From assembly GCA_010909165.1 (NCBI GenBank), contig VJWM01000317.1, forward strand, positions 1 through 64,000: DNA of 64,000 nucleotides, read 5' to 3'. Below are positions 44,656 to 55,280 of this stretch, in pieces; positions within the stretch are counted from its first letter, which is position 1; every line of letters begins with the position of its first letter. Source of the stretch: Anthoceros angustus. Its lineage: Eukaryota > Streptophyta > Anthocerotopsida > Anthocerotales > Anthocerotaceae. A model generated the notes under the pieces. It searched no databases and was not told where the DNA came from. It worked only from the letters and a program-made list of their open reading frames with translations. The position numbers were made by a program, and so were the translations under genes.

Positions 44656-45144
44656 TTGGTGGGCGCATTGCTTGTTGCGGCATGGCTTCGGAAGTCCGGT
44701 GACAACGTCGGAGTCGCTCTTGACAAAGGAACTCCACTTGCCCGCCTTCTACGAACCACGGATTGCATGTCCGTGGCGCCACAAATGTTTCGCTCGGTGG
44801 TTTGGGGTGGAATGACCGTGCGTCGGGGCGGTCGCCTTCCTCTCTCACTAAAGGTGCATCGGCGAGGGTTTCGAGAACACCCTCCTTTCCTCAATTGGAA
44901 ACAAACCCCGGCCTTGGCAGTGCGTGGGAACTATTCGGTTCTTCATGGCGGCCGTACTAGGACTCCGCTCCACGGTGAATACAAATTGATGTTCCTTGGT
45001 GTTGAGGAACACCGAGAATCCTTGGTGAGGTCTGGACCCGCTTCCTCCAACCTTCATGCAAGCGCGGCATTTGGTGACGATCGGGGGGAACTGGCCTCTT
45101 ACAGTGTTGTTGGCATGCGTGAGGGAGAACTACCGCGAAATTAA
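44656..45144 (+). CDS. Open frame, unidentified
   Basis: A 162-codon frame without stops: MVGALLVAAWLRKSGDNVGV at the start, LLRTTDCMSVAPQMFRSVVW in the middle, HGEYKLMFLGVEEHRESLVR late. It is notable in a region where most frames break early. Its 3' part overlaps the start of the tandem triplication. The opposite strand is also partly open (45057-44848). I recognise no family, and it may be non-coding. Confidence 0.3.
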   Translation: MVGALLVAAWLRKSGDNVGVALDKGTPLARLLRTTDCMSVAPQMFRSVVWGGMTVRRGGRLPLSLKVHRRGFREHPPFLNWKQTPALAVRGNYSVLHGGRTRTPLHGEYKLMFLGVEEHRESLVRSGPASSNLHASAAFGDDRGELASYSVVGMREGELPRN

Positions 45145-47350
45145 CATGACCATCTACTACCCACAAGCCATTTGGAGGCTGCGGTGTGTTGTGCGGCATC
45201 ATCGGACAGGAGGATCGGACGCATTCAATCTTGCATTGCGTTTCCTTTTTCTTGCGGCGTCCGACTCTCGGTTGAAGCTGCGATGACAAGTCCTCCCTTC
45301 ACCGCAACATGAAAGCGAAGTTTAGGCGGGAAGAACATCAAGGAACATTATTGCATGGAGTGCATTGGATACAACAAATATCGCTCACTTCACCGTCCAT
45401 GCGGTGAGTCTCTGTAACATTCGCAGGCGATGCCACTTCACCCACGACACAAAGCAAGTGTGTTCTCCTGCAGAAAAGGGAAATATAACGTCAAGCCACC
45501 AACTTCAACGTCACCGCACGAGAAAGGCTGCGCTCAATGCACAAGTTCTAGACCTATAACGGCAAACAATCGGTGCCATCGTAATGGCGCCGCCTCCGCC
45601 AAAGCGACACCACCATTAAGAGGTGTAGTTAGGACATTGTCCTAAAATGGAATTTATGCATTATATGCGTTCGCGAATCCATGGAGGTTACGGTGAGAAG
45701 CAAATGAAGGGAACCCTAACTTCTTGTCGCGTATAAGGTCTTTAAAACCATTTCCCCACACTTGTCCACACGAAGCGGGCTTTCGTCCCCTTCAACTTTG
45801 TGGCTGCAGCGGACTCCTGCGGCGGGCGAGAGGGAGTGATTCAACGCTTGCGGTGGCATGCGTGAGGACGAACTACACGAAATTAACACGCGACCATCTA
45901 CTACCCACAAGCCATTTGGAGGCTGCGGTGTGTTGTGCGGCATCATCGGGGCGGAGGATCGGACGCATTCAATCTTGCATTGCGTTTCCTTTTTCTTGCG
46001 TCCTCTCGGTTGAAGCTGCGATGACAAGTCCTCCCTTCGCAACATGAAAGCGAAGTTTAGGGAGAAGAACATCAAGGAACATTATTGCATGGAGTGCATT
46101 GGATACAACAAATATCGCTCACTTCATCCATGTGAGTCTCTGTAACATTCCGCGGCGATGCCACTTCACCCGACACAAGCGAAAGTGTGTTCTCCTGCGG
46201 AAAAGGGAAATATAACGTCAAGCCACCAACTTCAACGTCACCCGCGCACACGAGAAAGTGGCGCTCAATGCACAAGTTCTAGACCTATAACGGCAAACAA
46301 TCGGTGCGCCATCGTAATGGCGCCGCCTCCGCCAAAGCGACACCACCATTAAGAGGTGTAGTTAGGACATTGTCCTAAAATGGAATTTATGCATTATATG
46401 CGTTCGCGAATCCATGGAGGTTACGGTGAGAAGCGGGCAAATGAAGGGGAACCCTAACTTCTTGTCGGGCGTATAAGGTCTTTTAAAACCATTTCCCCAC
46501 ACTTGTCCACACGAAGCGGGCTTTCGTCCCCTTCAACTTTGTGGCTGCAGCGGACTCCTGCGGCGGGCGAGAGGGAGTGATTCAACGCTTGCGGTGGCAT
46601 GCGTGAGGGCGAACTACACGCATGCTGCGACCATCTACTACAAGCCATTTGGAGGCTGCGGTGTGTTGTGCGGCATCATCGGACAGGAGGATCGGACGCA
46701 TTCAATCTTGCAGCGTTCCTTTTTCTTGCAGCGTCCGACTCTCGGTTGAAGCTGCGATGACAAGTCCTCCCTTCACCGCAACATGAAAGCGAAGTTTAGT
46801 GGGAGAAGAACATCAAGGAACATTATTGCATGGGTGCATTGGATACAACAAAGATCGCTCACTTCAGCATCCATGCGGTGAGTCTCTGTAACATTCGCGG
46901 ACGATGCCACTTCACCCGACACAAGCGAAAGTGTGTTCTCCTGCGAAAAGGGAAATATAACGTCCAAGCCACCAACTTCAACGCCACCCAACGCAGAAAA
47001 GGCGCCGCCGCTCAATGCACAAGTTCTAGACCTATAACGGCAAACAATCGATTGCACGCCATCGTAATGGCGCCGCCTCCAAAGCGACACCACCATTAAG
47101 AGGTGTAGTTAGGACATTGTCCTAAAATGGAATTTATGCATTATGTACGTTCGCGAATCCATGGAGGTTACGGCTGAGAAGCAAATGAAGGGGAACCCTA
47201 ACTTCTTGTCCGGGCGTATAAGGTCTTTTAAAACCATTTCCCCACACTGTCCACAGGCACGAAACGGGCTTTACGTCCCCTTCAACTTTGTGACTGCAGC
47301 TGCGGACTCCTGCGAGCGGGCGAGAAGAGGGAGTGATTCAACGCTTGCCA
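45040..47350. repeat. About 735-bp tandem triplication in the DNA transposon
   Basis: Three units, marked by GACAAGTCCTCCCTTC at 45285, 46025 and 46759 and by GTATAAGGTCTTT at 45732, 46470 and 47216. Each carries a stretch readable on the plus strand as HYCMECIGYNKYRSLH with further Cys/His (CHFTRHKRKC, best at 46902-46935). Small GC-rich indels separate the units. A Cys/His cluster of this kind might be a zinc-binding segment. Confidence 0.85.
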
Positions 47351-48839
47351 GTGGATGCGCGTAGGGCCTTTGAGGATCATCCCCACGCAAGGAAGGAGGT
47401 GTTCTTCTCCCCAATTCGTTGCTTTCCACCTCGCAAAGTGAGAACTCTAATACGTATGCTTTCAGTTGGTTGATGCGCGTCCGCGTTCCTTGTGGCAGGA
47501 AATCATGGCATCGGGGAGGGCTCTCCGGAGCAAGAAGGACCTAGCGGCGCCTACGCTTGAACCACCTTCCGAGATTGCGGCGGAAGAAACCAAGAAGAAG
47601 GCGACTCGGAGGCGGGCGGAGGAAGTCGCGGATATGGCGGCGGCCGACAAGGGTGGTGGCGGCCAGGCGCCGCGGCAACAGCATCGCTGAGGCGGTAAGG
47701 ATGTGGGTGGGCGGCGAAATCGAGCTCGGGAATTCAGCAAAAGCCAGCAACACAGGAGGCGAGGCGGGCCACGAAAGACAAGGAGGCTTGAAGGGGAAGA
47801 AAGCAACCCGATCCTGTGCCTTCGCCATACAACTTGGAAGAAACTATGCTCATCGGGCGCGACTAACTCAATCGATGCGATAATTGTCTAGGGAAGGAGT
47901 GGTTTTTTACCAGGCGGGCGGATGATCTTGACCATATGGACACATACAGTGGTTCTGAGGTTTGGACCAGCTAAGCCAAATCGGTGAGCAAGAGTTGGCT
48001 GGGTTGTATGGGCAAGCTGGATTGTCGCAGGGCGAATTCGAGGTCCTCCTTACAACAAAGCCACACCAAGCTGGATGAAATTCGCCCGTGCGGAGGAGTT
48101 CAAGGTTATCACCGTGGGCCTTGGGATGTTCAAGCTTAAGAAGTGTTCCCGGATGTCGACAAGCGCCTTAGAGGCTAAGCAGAATCAACACGTATGGACG
48201 GTTGGCTAACATTGTTTTGTGCTTGAGCTGTGCTTTTCATTTCGCTTGTTGCTGCATGTAGCTGTGGGTTGGCTTATGAGTTTTGTGTGTCAACAGGCTG
48301 GGAGGGCTTTCTATAAGCAACTGTTTGCTTTTCTCACACAGTCTATCGTGGACCACCGGAGAGAAATGAGCATCGGCGAACCAGGCAGCCCTCCCAAAAT
48401 CACGACGAGGACCTCTCGGGCTCGGAGGAAGAGGCTGGGCCCGAAGATGAGCATGATGGACCATTGCCCGACATCCTTGGACAATCCGGCGAAGATGATG
48501 GAAGAAGCGGGGATGACTTGGAAACCGAGGTTAGAGATGCGATTAATAATGGATTATGACATGCCTCGACTCTATGCTTGTGCCCCAGTCCCTTATAACC
48601 CGCCACAGTGAGCGCGGCATCTTGCGCCCGACTCCATTCAGGTGTGGGTCCGCCAACCCCTCGGCCGGGCATGGGTATGGATGTGGCGGGGAGCAAGGAA
48701 GAGGAGGGCGGCATGCGGCGCCTACGTGCGGTGTGGAGTCCTCCCAACCCCCATGCAGGCATGTTTATGGATGTGGCAGGAGCAAGGGAAGGGGTGGGCG
48801 CCGGCATGCCGGCGGCCCGACTCCTCATCCCACAGCAGG

Positions 48840-50395
48840 CGCCACCCTTCTACTATACCAGGTGCTATGAGAGCTATCGACCCAGCCGTTGGATTGTCGG
48901 GAGGGGCTGGAGGAAAGGCAAACGAAAGCGCACCAGGAACAGCAACCCGAACACGACACCCAAGTCCAGATGCAGCTGGTAATTTGTTGGCAGGCAACGA
49001 GCTAGTCATTTCCGATACAAGGCCGGGATCTGGAAAGAGGAAACAGAGTGCTGATGCAAGAGGATCTGAGCGCGAACGAGAGAGTTTGGAGCCCGAACAT
49101 GGTAAAATACGGAAGAAAGCAAAGACTACGAACTATGTCACCAGAGAGACATTCCCAGTGCACCTTTCAGATGAAGAGAGGTTGGAATCTTCCTTCCACG
49201 AGGAGGACTACCTCACCCGAATTCGAGATCAGCTATGTCACGAAGAAGGTGGTCCGGAGGCTGTCTGGTGAAGCTGGAGAATCTGCGGCTGCCTCTTATC
49301 TAACCCGGATCATGATTCGGCGTGTGGATGAAGCGTGGACTAATTATCCGCTCGCGTGATTGGAAAGGGCCGAGTTGAGGAGGGCGTATTGCCTTTGTGC
49401 ATGATTGATCCCAAGGAGTGTGATGATCTAGAGGACTGGTGGAAAAATTCGGGCAAAGAAATACATCATGGGTGTGTTAGGCGGGAACCACACATTTGCG
49501 GCAATGCAACATTTGGCGGACATATCACCGATGAAAGAGCGTTTCAAATGGATAGAGGCACATGTGTATTGTGGGCGACCCACCAGAAATGAGGGTTTTG
49601 GCGGTGATCACAATACAATGTCGACAAGCGGAAGATGTCGTTCATAGAGCAAGTAAGATATCTCGAGATGAGCGCTTATAGCCAAGCGGGATGGCGTGCA
49701 TATGTCCATGAATTGGAAGTTCAACTGTATAAGGTATTGGGTCTTATCGAAGATGATGAAGGACGGAAGATGATGCCTACAAAGCAGAACAAGGTTGACA
49801 ACGGGGCGCACATCTTGTGCATAGCGAAGTTGGAAGGAAGGGTATGGGAGAATGTGGACAAAATTTTTGCAAAGTGGGAGGCTTGTGACTTGCGGACGGA
49901 AGAAACATGTGGCGGATTGAGCAAAAGAGCAAAGGCAAGCGGAAGCGTGAAGAAAGCGAAACAAGTTGAGGGTATATTGGTGAAGCCCAAGGAGATGCAG
50001 ACAAAGCCATGGCGTTGCTTTCAAGGTATTCTGCGGGGAGGCGGGCAGCAAATGCTTATTAGTGCCAGAAAGTTCTCACGGCCTTATGGATTTGAAGGAA
50101 TGTCGGATGAAATTATATTGCGAAATTGCATATCATCCAAGTGGCCATGGCGAAGCACTTAGGATGTTCATCTTTTGAGATGGTGAGGCAAGAGTACCCA
50201 CAACATTCCACGAAGTAGTCGCGGGTTCAGGCTTTCGAGGGAAAGGTATGTTATCATACTCTCTTGTTTCTTAGAATCTTTATATGGTATGGGAGGAGGA
50301 GGAGGAGGGAGGCGCGGCATGCCGCCTCATGGGATGGCGCCGGCCTCGCCCGTCGAGGTTGGGTGGGGCGGCATGCCGCTCCTTCATCCCACAGC
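48840..50395 (+). repeat. 1.5 kb tandem duplication, unit 1 (ParB-like block)
   Basis: Unit 1 begins near GCCACCCTTCTACTATACC (48841) and repeats from 50396. It encodes FPVHLSDEERLESSFHEEDY (49151-49210), an IDPKECDDLEDWWK helix (49408-49450), the motif MGVLGGNHTFAAMQ (49469-49512) and a long helical tail (VHELEVQLYKVLGLIEDDEG, 49704-49762; KIFAKWEACDL). The GGNH-x5-A pattern resembles the conserved G-x-H-R/GGNH loop of ParB-type domains. Confidence 0.75.
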
Positions 50396-51890
50396 GCCAC
50401 CCTTCTACTATACCGGTGCTATGAGCTATCGGCCGTTGGATTGTCGGGAGGGCTGGAGGAAAGGCAAGCAGCGCACCGAGGCAGCACCCGAACACGACAC
50501 CCAAGTCCGGATCATTTGGTAATTTGTTGGCAGCAGCTAGTCATTTTTACAAGGCCGGGATGCGGAAAGAGGAAGCAGTCTGATGCAAGAGGATCGGCGA
50601 GAGAGTTTGGAGCCGAACATGGTAAAATACGGAAGAAAGCAAAAGACTACGGGAACTATGTCACCGTAGAGACATTCCCAGTGCACCTTTCAGCGGATGA
50701 AGAGAGGTTGGAATCTTCCTTCCACGAGGAGGACTACCTCACCCGAATTCGAGAGCGACATATGCGAAGAAGGTGGTCCGGAGGCTGTGGTGAAATGGAG
50801 AATCTGGCCCTCTTATCTAACCGGATGCGCGATTCGCGTGTGGATGAAGCGTGGACTAATTATCGGCTCGCGTGATTGGAAAGGGCCGAGTTGAGGAGGG
50901 CGTATTGCCCCTTTGTGCATGATTGATCCCAAGGTGTGATGATCTAGAGGACTGGTGGAAAAATTCGAGCAAAAGAAATACATCATGGGTGTGTTAGGCG
51001 GGAACCACACATTTGCGGCAATGCAACATTTGGCGGACATATCACCGATGAAAGAGCGTTTCAAATGGATAGAGGCACATGTATTGTGGGCGACCACACG
51101 AAATGAGGGTTTTGGCGGATCACAATACAATGTCGACAAGCGGCGGAAGATGTCGTTCATAGAGCAAGTAAGATATCTCGAGATGAGCTTATAGCCAAGC
51201 GGGATGGCGTGCATATGTCCATGAATTGGAAGTTCAACTGTATAAGGTATTGGGTCTTATCGAAGATGATGAAGGACGGAAGATGATGCCTACAAAGCAG
51301 AACAAGGTTGACAACGGGCTCTTGTGCATAGCGAAGTTGGAAGGAAGGGTATGGGAGAATGTGGACAAAATTTTTGCAAAGTGGGAGGCTTGTGACTTGC
51401 AGAGAAGAAACATGTGGCGGATTGAGCAAAAGAGCAAAGGCAAGCGGAAGCGGAAGAAAGCGAAACAAGTTGAGGGTATATTGGTGAAGCCCAAGGAGAT
51501 GCGAGACAAAGCCATGGCGTTGCTTTCAAGGTATTCTGCGGGGAGGCGGGCAGCAAATGCTTATTAGTGCCACCGAGAAAGTTCTCCGGCCTTATGGATT
51601 TGAAGGAATGTCGGATGAAATTATATTGCGAAATTGCATATCATCCAAGTGGCCATGGCGAAGCACTTAGGATGTTCATCTTTTGAGATGGTGAGGCAAG
51701 AGTACCCACAACATTCCACCAGTAGTCGCGGGTTCAGGCTTTCGAGGGAAAGGTATGTTATCATACTCTCTTGTTTCTTAGAATCTTTATATGGTATGGG
51801 AGGAGGAGGAGGAGGGAGGCGCGGCATGCCGCCTCATGGGATGGCGCCGGCCTCGCCCGTCGAGGTTGGGTGGGGGCGGCATCGCCCCTC
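50396..51890 (+). repeat. 1.5 kb tandem duplication, unit 2 (ParB-like block)
   Basis: Second copy of the ParB-like block. The GGNH region is cleanly open here: a frame from 50955 to 51194 reads EQKKYIMGVLGGNHTFAAMQ, then HLADISPMKERFKWIEAHVL and MSFIEQVRYLEM. It ends with a probable 5' splice site (AAAG|GTATGTTATC, 51751). A matching acceptor (TTTTTTGTGCAG at about 52005-52016) precedes the methyltransferase block. The same donor occurs in unit 1 at 50245. Confidence 0.75.
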
Positions 51891-52016
51891 ATATAGTAGG
51901 GGTTGCCACGGGGAGGACGGCGCATGCGCGCCCACCGGTCTAGATGCTCGGGCCCTAAGTGCGGGGAGGCGCCCGCATCTCGCCTCCGCTAATATTGAGC
52001 ATCCTTTTTTGTGCAG
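51751..52016 (+). other. Predicted intron before the methyltransferase block
   Basis: GTATGTTATC at the donor and a pyrimidine-rich TTTTTTGTGCAG acceptor bracket 266 bp that include the GC-rich palindromic block (51815-51990). Joining the flanks leads from the end of the ParB-like unit into QQKTLKSLPSAENFQQFIYE. Transcript data are needed to confirm it. Confidence 0.5.
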
Positions 52017-52869
52017 CAACAAAAGACATTGAAGTCCTTACCAAGTGCCGAAAACTTTCAGCAGTTCATTTATGAGGTCAACACTTGGAAGGGCTTGGAG
52101 GATGAGCAGAGCTCGCATGAGATAGAGACATAGAAGAGGATTGTTGCAATTCACATCCGATCGGAGAAAAAATCGATGTCAGTTCATGCTCGAGATGTGC
52201 GGGATATGCGAGGTTTTGTGAGGAAGAGGAGTTACTCTTTGCTTGTGATGGATGTCCCACGTGGATTCGAGAAGGGCCCAAAGGATGGAAGGTTTGATAT
52301 TTGGCAAGTTGGTAATGTTTTGCATTCCTTCCATGACTTGTTGAATCTGGCGATTCGGGATGATCATAATGCATGGTGTGGAAGATTCACATATTGTGCG
52401 GGGAGCCTATCACGGAAGTGGTGCGGAGGGTGGTCTTGTTTCATTTGTGTGGACAAGACAAATGTCAACAACGACAAGGGTGGGTTTGATACGGTGGAGT
52501 ATGTCAGCGGGTGAAATGAAGAAAAGCTCGAGTTGCGGTCATCATGTTACCTAATGTTTTGCGGGCACTTTCAATAATGGTCGGTCGGTGATTGCCCACC
52601 ATACGATTGTGAAAAATGGTTTATCATTCACTTGACAAACTTGTTATCTGTCCCTACCAGTGACCTTTAGGTTTGATGATGAAGCTTATCAAGACATTCT
52701 CAAGGAAGGGTGGATATTGGATGCATGTGCGGTAGTGGGTCATCTTTAATGGCTGCCTTGTTGTCGGCGAAATTGTATTTCTATCGAGGACAAGAGGTGT
52801 GCATTCATTCCAGCGTGTACATGGATATGAAATCTTAGGATGCGGAGGAGGCGACACATGAGCCGCATC

Positions 52870-53514
52870 GTCGTGGTCCATCTCAATTACAGGCCAAGGA
52901 GGTTTGCGTCGTGAGAAGGATATTGGGAAGGCTCAAATTGTGCCTCTAGGGTCGGCGAATGAAAGAAAGGACTGGAGACCACAGCCGATGAGGGCAACAG
53001 ACACTAGAGGTGTATGGCACACTGACCTCGAAGTTGACGGAAGGAAGGCAGCGCCCGGCGATGATGGTCATGGACTCTTTCGGAGAGCGGATGAAGCCGA
53101 AGCGTCACCGTAGTTCACGATAGTGAAGCCGGTTTGTGTGCGGTTGAATCTTGAGACCGTGAACTTCCTTAGGTGGCTAGAACGTTTTCTGTTTCGTGCT
53201 GTATGTCGTATGGGCCGTTGTCTTTGGAGTGGATGACACGCGGATCTTCTAGTAGCAAGTTGTTACGTATAAGCCATGAGGCCATTTTGAATACATCGGC
53301 GGGCACTCTACTTATAAGCGAGCATTGCCGCTTGTCCGCAAGCATCCACACGCACCTAGCACCTTCATTGCGGACCCCTTTGAACCGAAATTGAATGTCT
53401 CAATCACAATGATTGCTTGTGCGCGTGTGCTTTCGAGGCGTGTTTGGAGCGAATTAATGGCCTATGAAAAGTACCAATGACAATTTTTCCATAACCGCGT
53501 ACATTATTCATGGT
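52870..53514 (+). other. Right end of the DNA transposon, unassigned
   Basis: Contains a 69-codon open frame (52904-53113, EKDIGKAQIVPLGSANERKD) that may be the C-terminal tail of the methyltransferase protein. Apart from this I see nothing identifiable before the right inverted repeat. There are no tandem repeats like those at the left end. Confidence 0.4.
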
Positions 53515-53533
53515 GTATGAATATTATCGTGTT
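53515..53533 (-). repeat. Right terminal inverted repeat
   Basis: GTATGAATATTATCGTGTT, the exact reverse complement of 39726-39744, followed by CATG and the resumed LTR. Confidence 0.9.
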
Positions 53534-54658
53534 CATGGGGCAAGATGCCACTTGGGAAGACTTTTCTTTAGAGGAGGACAGGCATTAAAACTTGTCGGCC
53601 CGATGAAGTGTGTTGACTAGCTAGATAGGAATGTTGGCGAGAGCCATTAAGGCTCACATAGGTGAATTTTGCTAGAATAGAATTTTACCCAAGATGCTTG
53701 GATGTCGAACTTAAATTCGACAATAGGATACACTAAAATAAGGAGTAAAGGTGCGAGGCGCGCCGAGGCTGTATGTGAGGACCTCCCTATAAAAGGAGGA
53801 GCTTGTGAAGTAAAATTATCGTGTCTTGCGCTCCCATCCTCCGAGTCCTTCACTTTGTGTGCGGGAATTTCGTCTTGCATACCAAGCCAAGTCTGGTAGA
53901 GAGGAGCAGTCGGTCTTTGGGCGGAGGGCTTGCTCTTCTGAGCGCCCACTAGCTGCTCCCCTTGTGAATGGTTCTTTGTGTGAATTGTTTTGCTTTGAGT
54001 GTGTGGCGATGCTCAAGGAACTCTCGGCTTGAGGGTAGGCTGGAAAGACTCCTGGAGGTTCTCATTTATGGTACAAACCACATAGCCGGAAGAACTCGTT
54101 AATTTCGAGACGGACCCAGGCGGTTGTGCCGTAAGGCGAGTTGGAATTAATGAGCCGACAATTAGTGTTAGAGTAGGAGATTGTGGAGGAAGGAAGGGTA
54201 GATGAGTAGAGAAGAAGAGGCGTTGTTGATTGAGAGAGTTGTGAGGAGGATTAGAGTGTAGGAAAAGCGGAGGCCACAGGCGAGCCTAAGGGACGATCCC
54301 AAATCTGCAAGTAAGAGGGCTCCACATGTGGAGAAGAGTGTCTTAGGAGTAGGGACGAAGTTGCGGTGTGGGTCGGGGGTCACAGGCGCCGTGATGACAC
54401 CTTCTTTGTTAAGGCGTACACTGGTGTGTGGTGTCGTTGTAGGTTGAGGTTTGGTGAGTTCTGACGGCTGGTGCGTGGCTGCTGTAGAGGCGTGAGGCGC
54501 CTTGCTTGTTTAGAAGGCTGAGGTAGTGTGGAGCTGCGGTGGTGATTTCTCAAGATCGGATTTTGTCTCATGGGGCGAAACCCAGCGTCTGAAGCAGCGG
54601 TGGGATAAGTGTGGCGCTAGAGGGTGCATCTCGGGAGCCAGGATCACGCCTCCCACCA
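53534..54658 (+). repeat. Older LTR copy, right part
   Basis: Continues the LTR interrupted at 39725 (CATGGGGCAAGATGCCACTT). It contains the TATA box (53788-53796) and R-U5 and ends near CCTCCCACCA. No primer site follows; instead Copia-derived sequence begins at 54659. It shares GTGCATCTCGGGAGCC and GGCCACAGGCGAGCC variants with the LTR end at 1-547. Confidence 0.85.
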
Positions 54659-55280
54659 GGGAGGTGCAAAGGGTGATCTTCCAAGAAGATGGACATGATC
54701 ATCATGGGCGGGTTGATAGCCGTGGTAATGTGGAGAGGCACATTCCTCCACGGTGATGATGAACGAGGTCGAACAAGCTCCTATAGAGGTGCACATGCTC
54801 GTGGGTCGAGGCGGATTACACGACCTCGGCGGTGTAATCCATCTCCTGGATTATGTCGTCTTTGACAGTTACAGGAACCCTCTTCTTACAAAAGAGCCAT
54901 GTCAATGAATAACAAGCGAGTGGGAGAAGGCCATGCGATTGATGAATTATTGCATAAAACCAAACTTGGGAGTTGGTTCGTTGCCTAGGGATAAGAAGGC
55001 ACTCACGTGCAAATGGGTGTACAAGATGAAGGTCATACCCTTGATGGCAAACCAAAGTACAAGGCACGATTGGTTGCTAAGGGTTTCAAGCAACAACCGA
55101 GCATTGACTTTGATGAGATTTTCTCACGGTAGCCAAAATGACAACTTTGCGATGTGTTCTTGCTTTGGTTGCGAGAATGATATGGAACTTATGCGGATGG
55201 ATGTCAACACGACATTCTTGCATGGTGACCTTCAAGAGGACGTCTAGCAATATGTGATAGCCAGAATGGGTTTCTTGCAT
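54659..55280 (+). pseudogene. Copia reverse transcriptase N-terminal fragment, unit A
   Basis: Reads toward the RVT_2 domain: DYVVFDSCGEPSSYK-like start (54850-54895, frame broken), [19 protein letters not shown] (54986-55042), [20 protein letters not shown] (about 55065-55125), [10 protein letters not shown] and [15 protein letters not shown] (55202-55246). The YGLKQAP and YVDD motifs are absent. Frameshifted repeatedly. Confidence 0.8.

Larger units (their letters stand above)
47505..52860 (+). pseudogene. ParB-like / N4-N6 DNA methyltransferase gene
   Basis: Starts at an ATG (MASGRALRSKKDLAAPTLEP), with a basic KKKATRRR patch, then a helical segment (LDQLSQIGEQELAGLYGQ, about 47965-48020) and an acidic linker (DEDLSGSEEEAGPEDEHDG, 48398-48455). 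Next is a ParB-like block in tandem duplicate, then a methyltransferase block (52160-52850). The last shows LLVMDVPRGFE in place of the catalytic DPPW/Y box (about 52240), DTVEYVS (52488-52508), LMMKLIKTFS (52666-52694) and the AdoMet site ILDACA-SGSSLMAALLSA (52714-52774). The order of catalytic box before AdoMet motif is that of beta-class N4/N6 methylases. A spliced gene is likely. About ten indels break the frame. Role inferred: DNA binding and adenine or cytosine-N4 methylation of the transposon or host DNA. Confidence 0.65.
39726..53533. mobile_element. 13.8 kb DNA transposon with transposase and ParB-methyltransferase genes
   Basis: Bounded by a 19-bp perfect inverted repeat and a 4-bp duplication inside an otherwise continuous LTR. 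It holds a minus-strand DUF7869-like transposase gene (41128-42840) and a plus-strand gene for a ParB-like/DNA methyltransferase protein (47505-52860), transcribed away from each other. The space between holds two sets of tandem duplications. GC-rich GGCATGCC palindromes are scattered through it. The 4-bp duplication would suit Sola-type superfamilies, but I cannot assign it. It inserted after the Gypsy LTR family existed. Confidence 0.85.

Noticed and set aside
52185-52260. Possible PHD finger (CGICE ... CEEEELLFACDGCP)
   Set aside because: It needs a frameshift within 40 bases, whereas a 112-codon open frame through the same bases reads as the methyltransferase block and continues into its later motifs.
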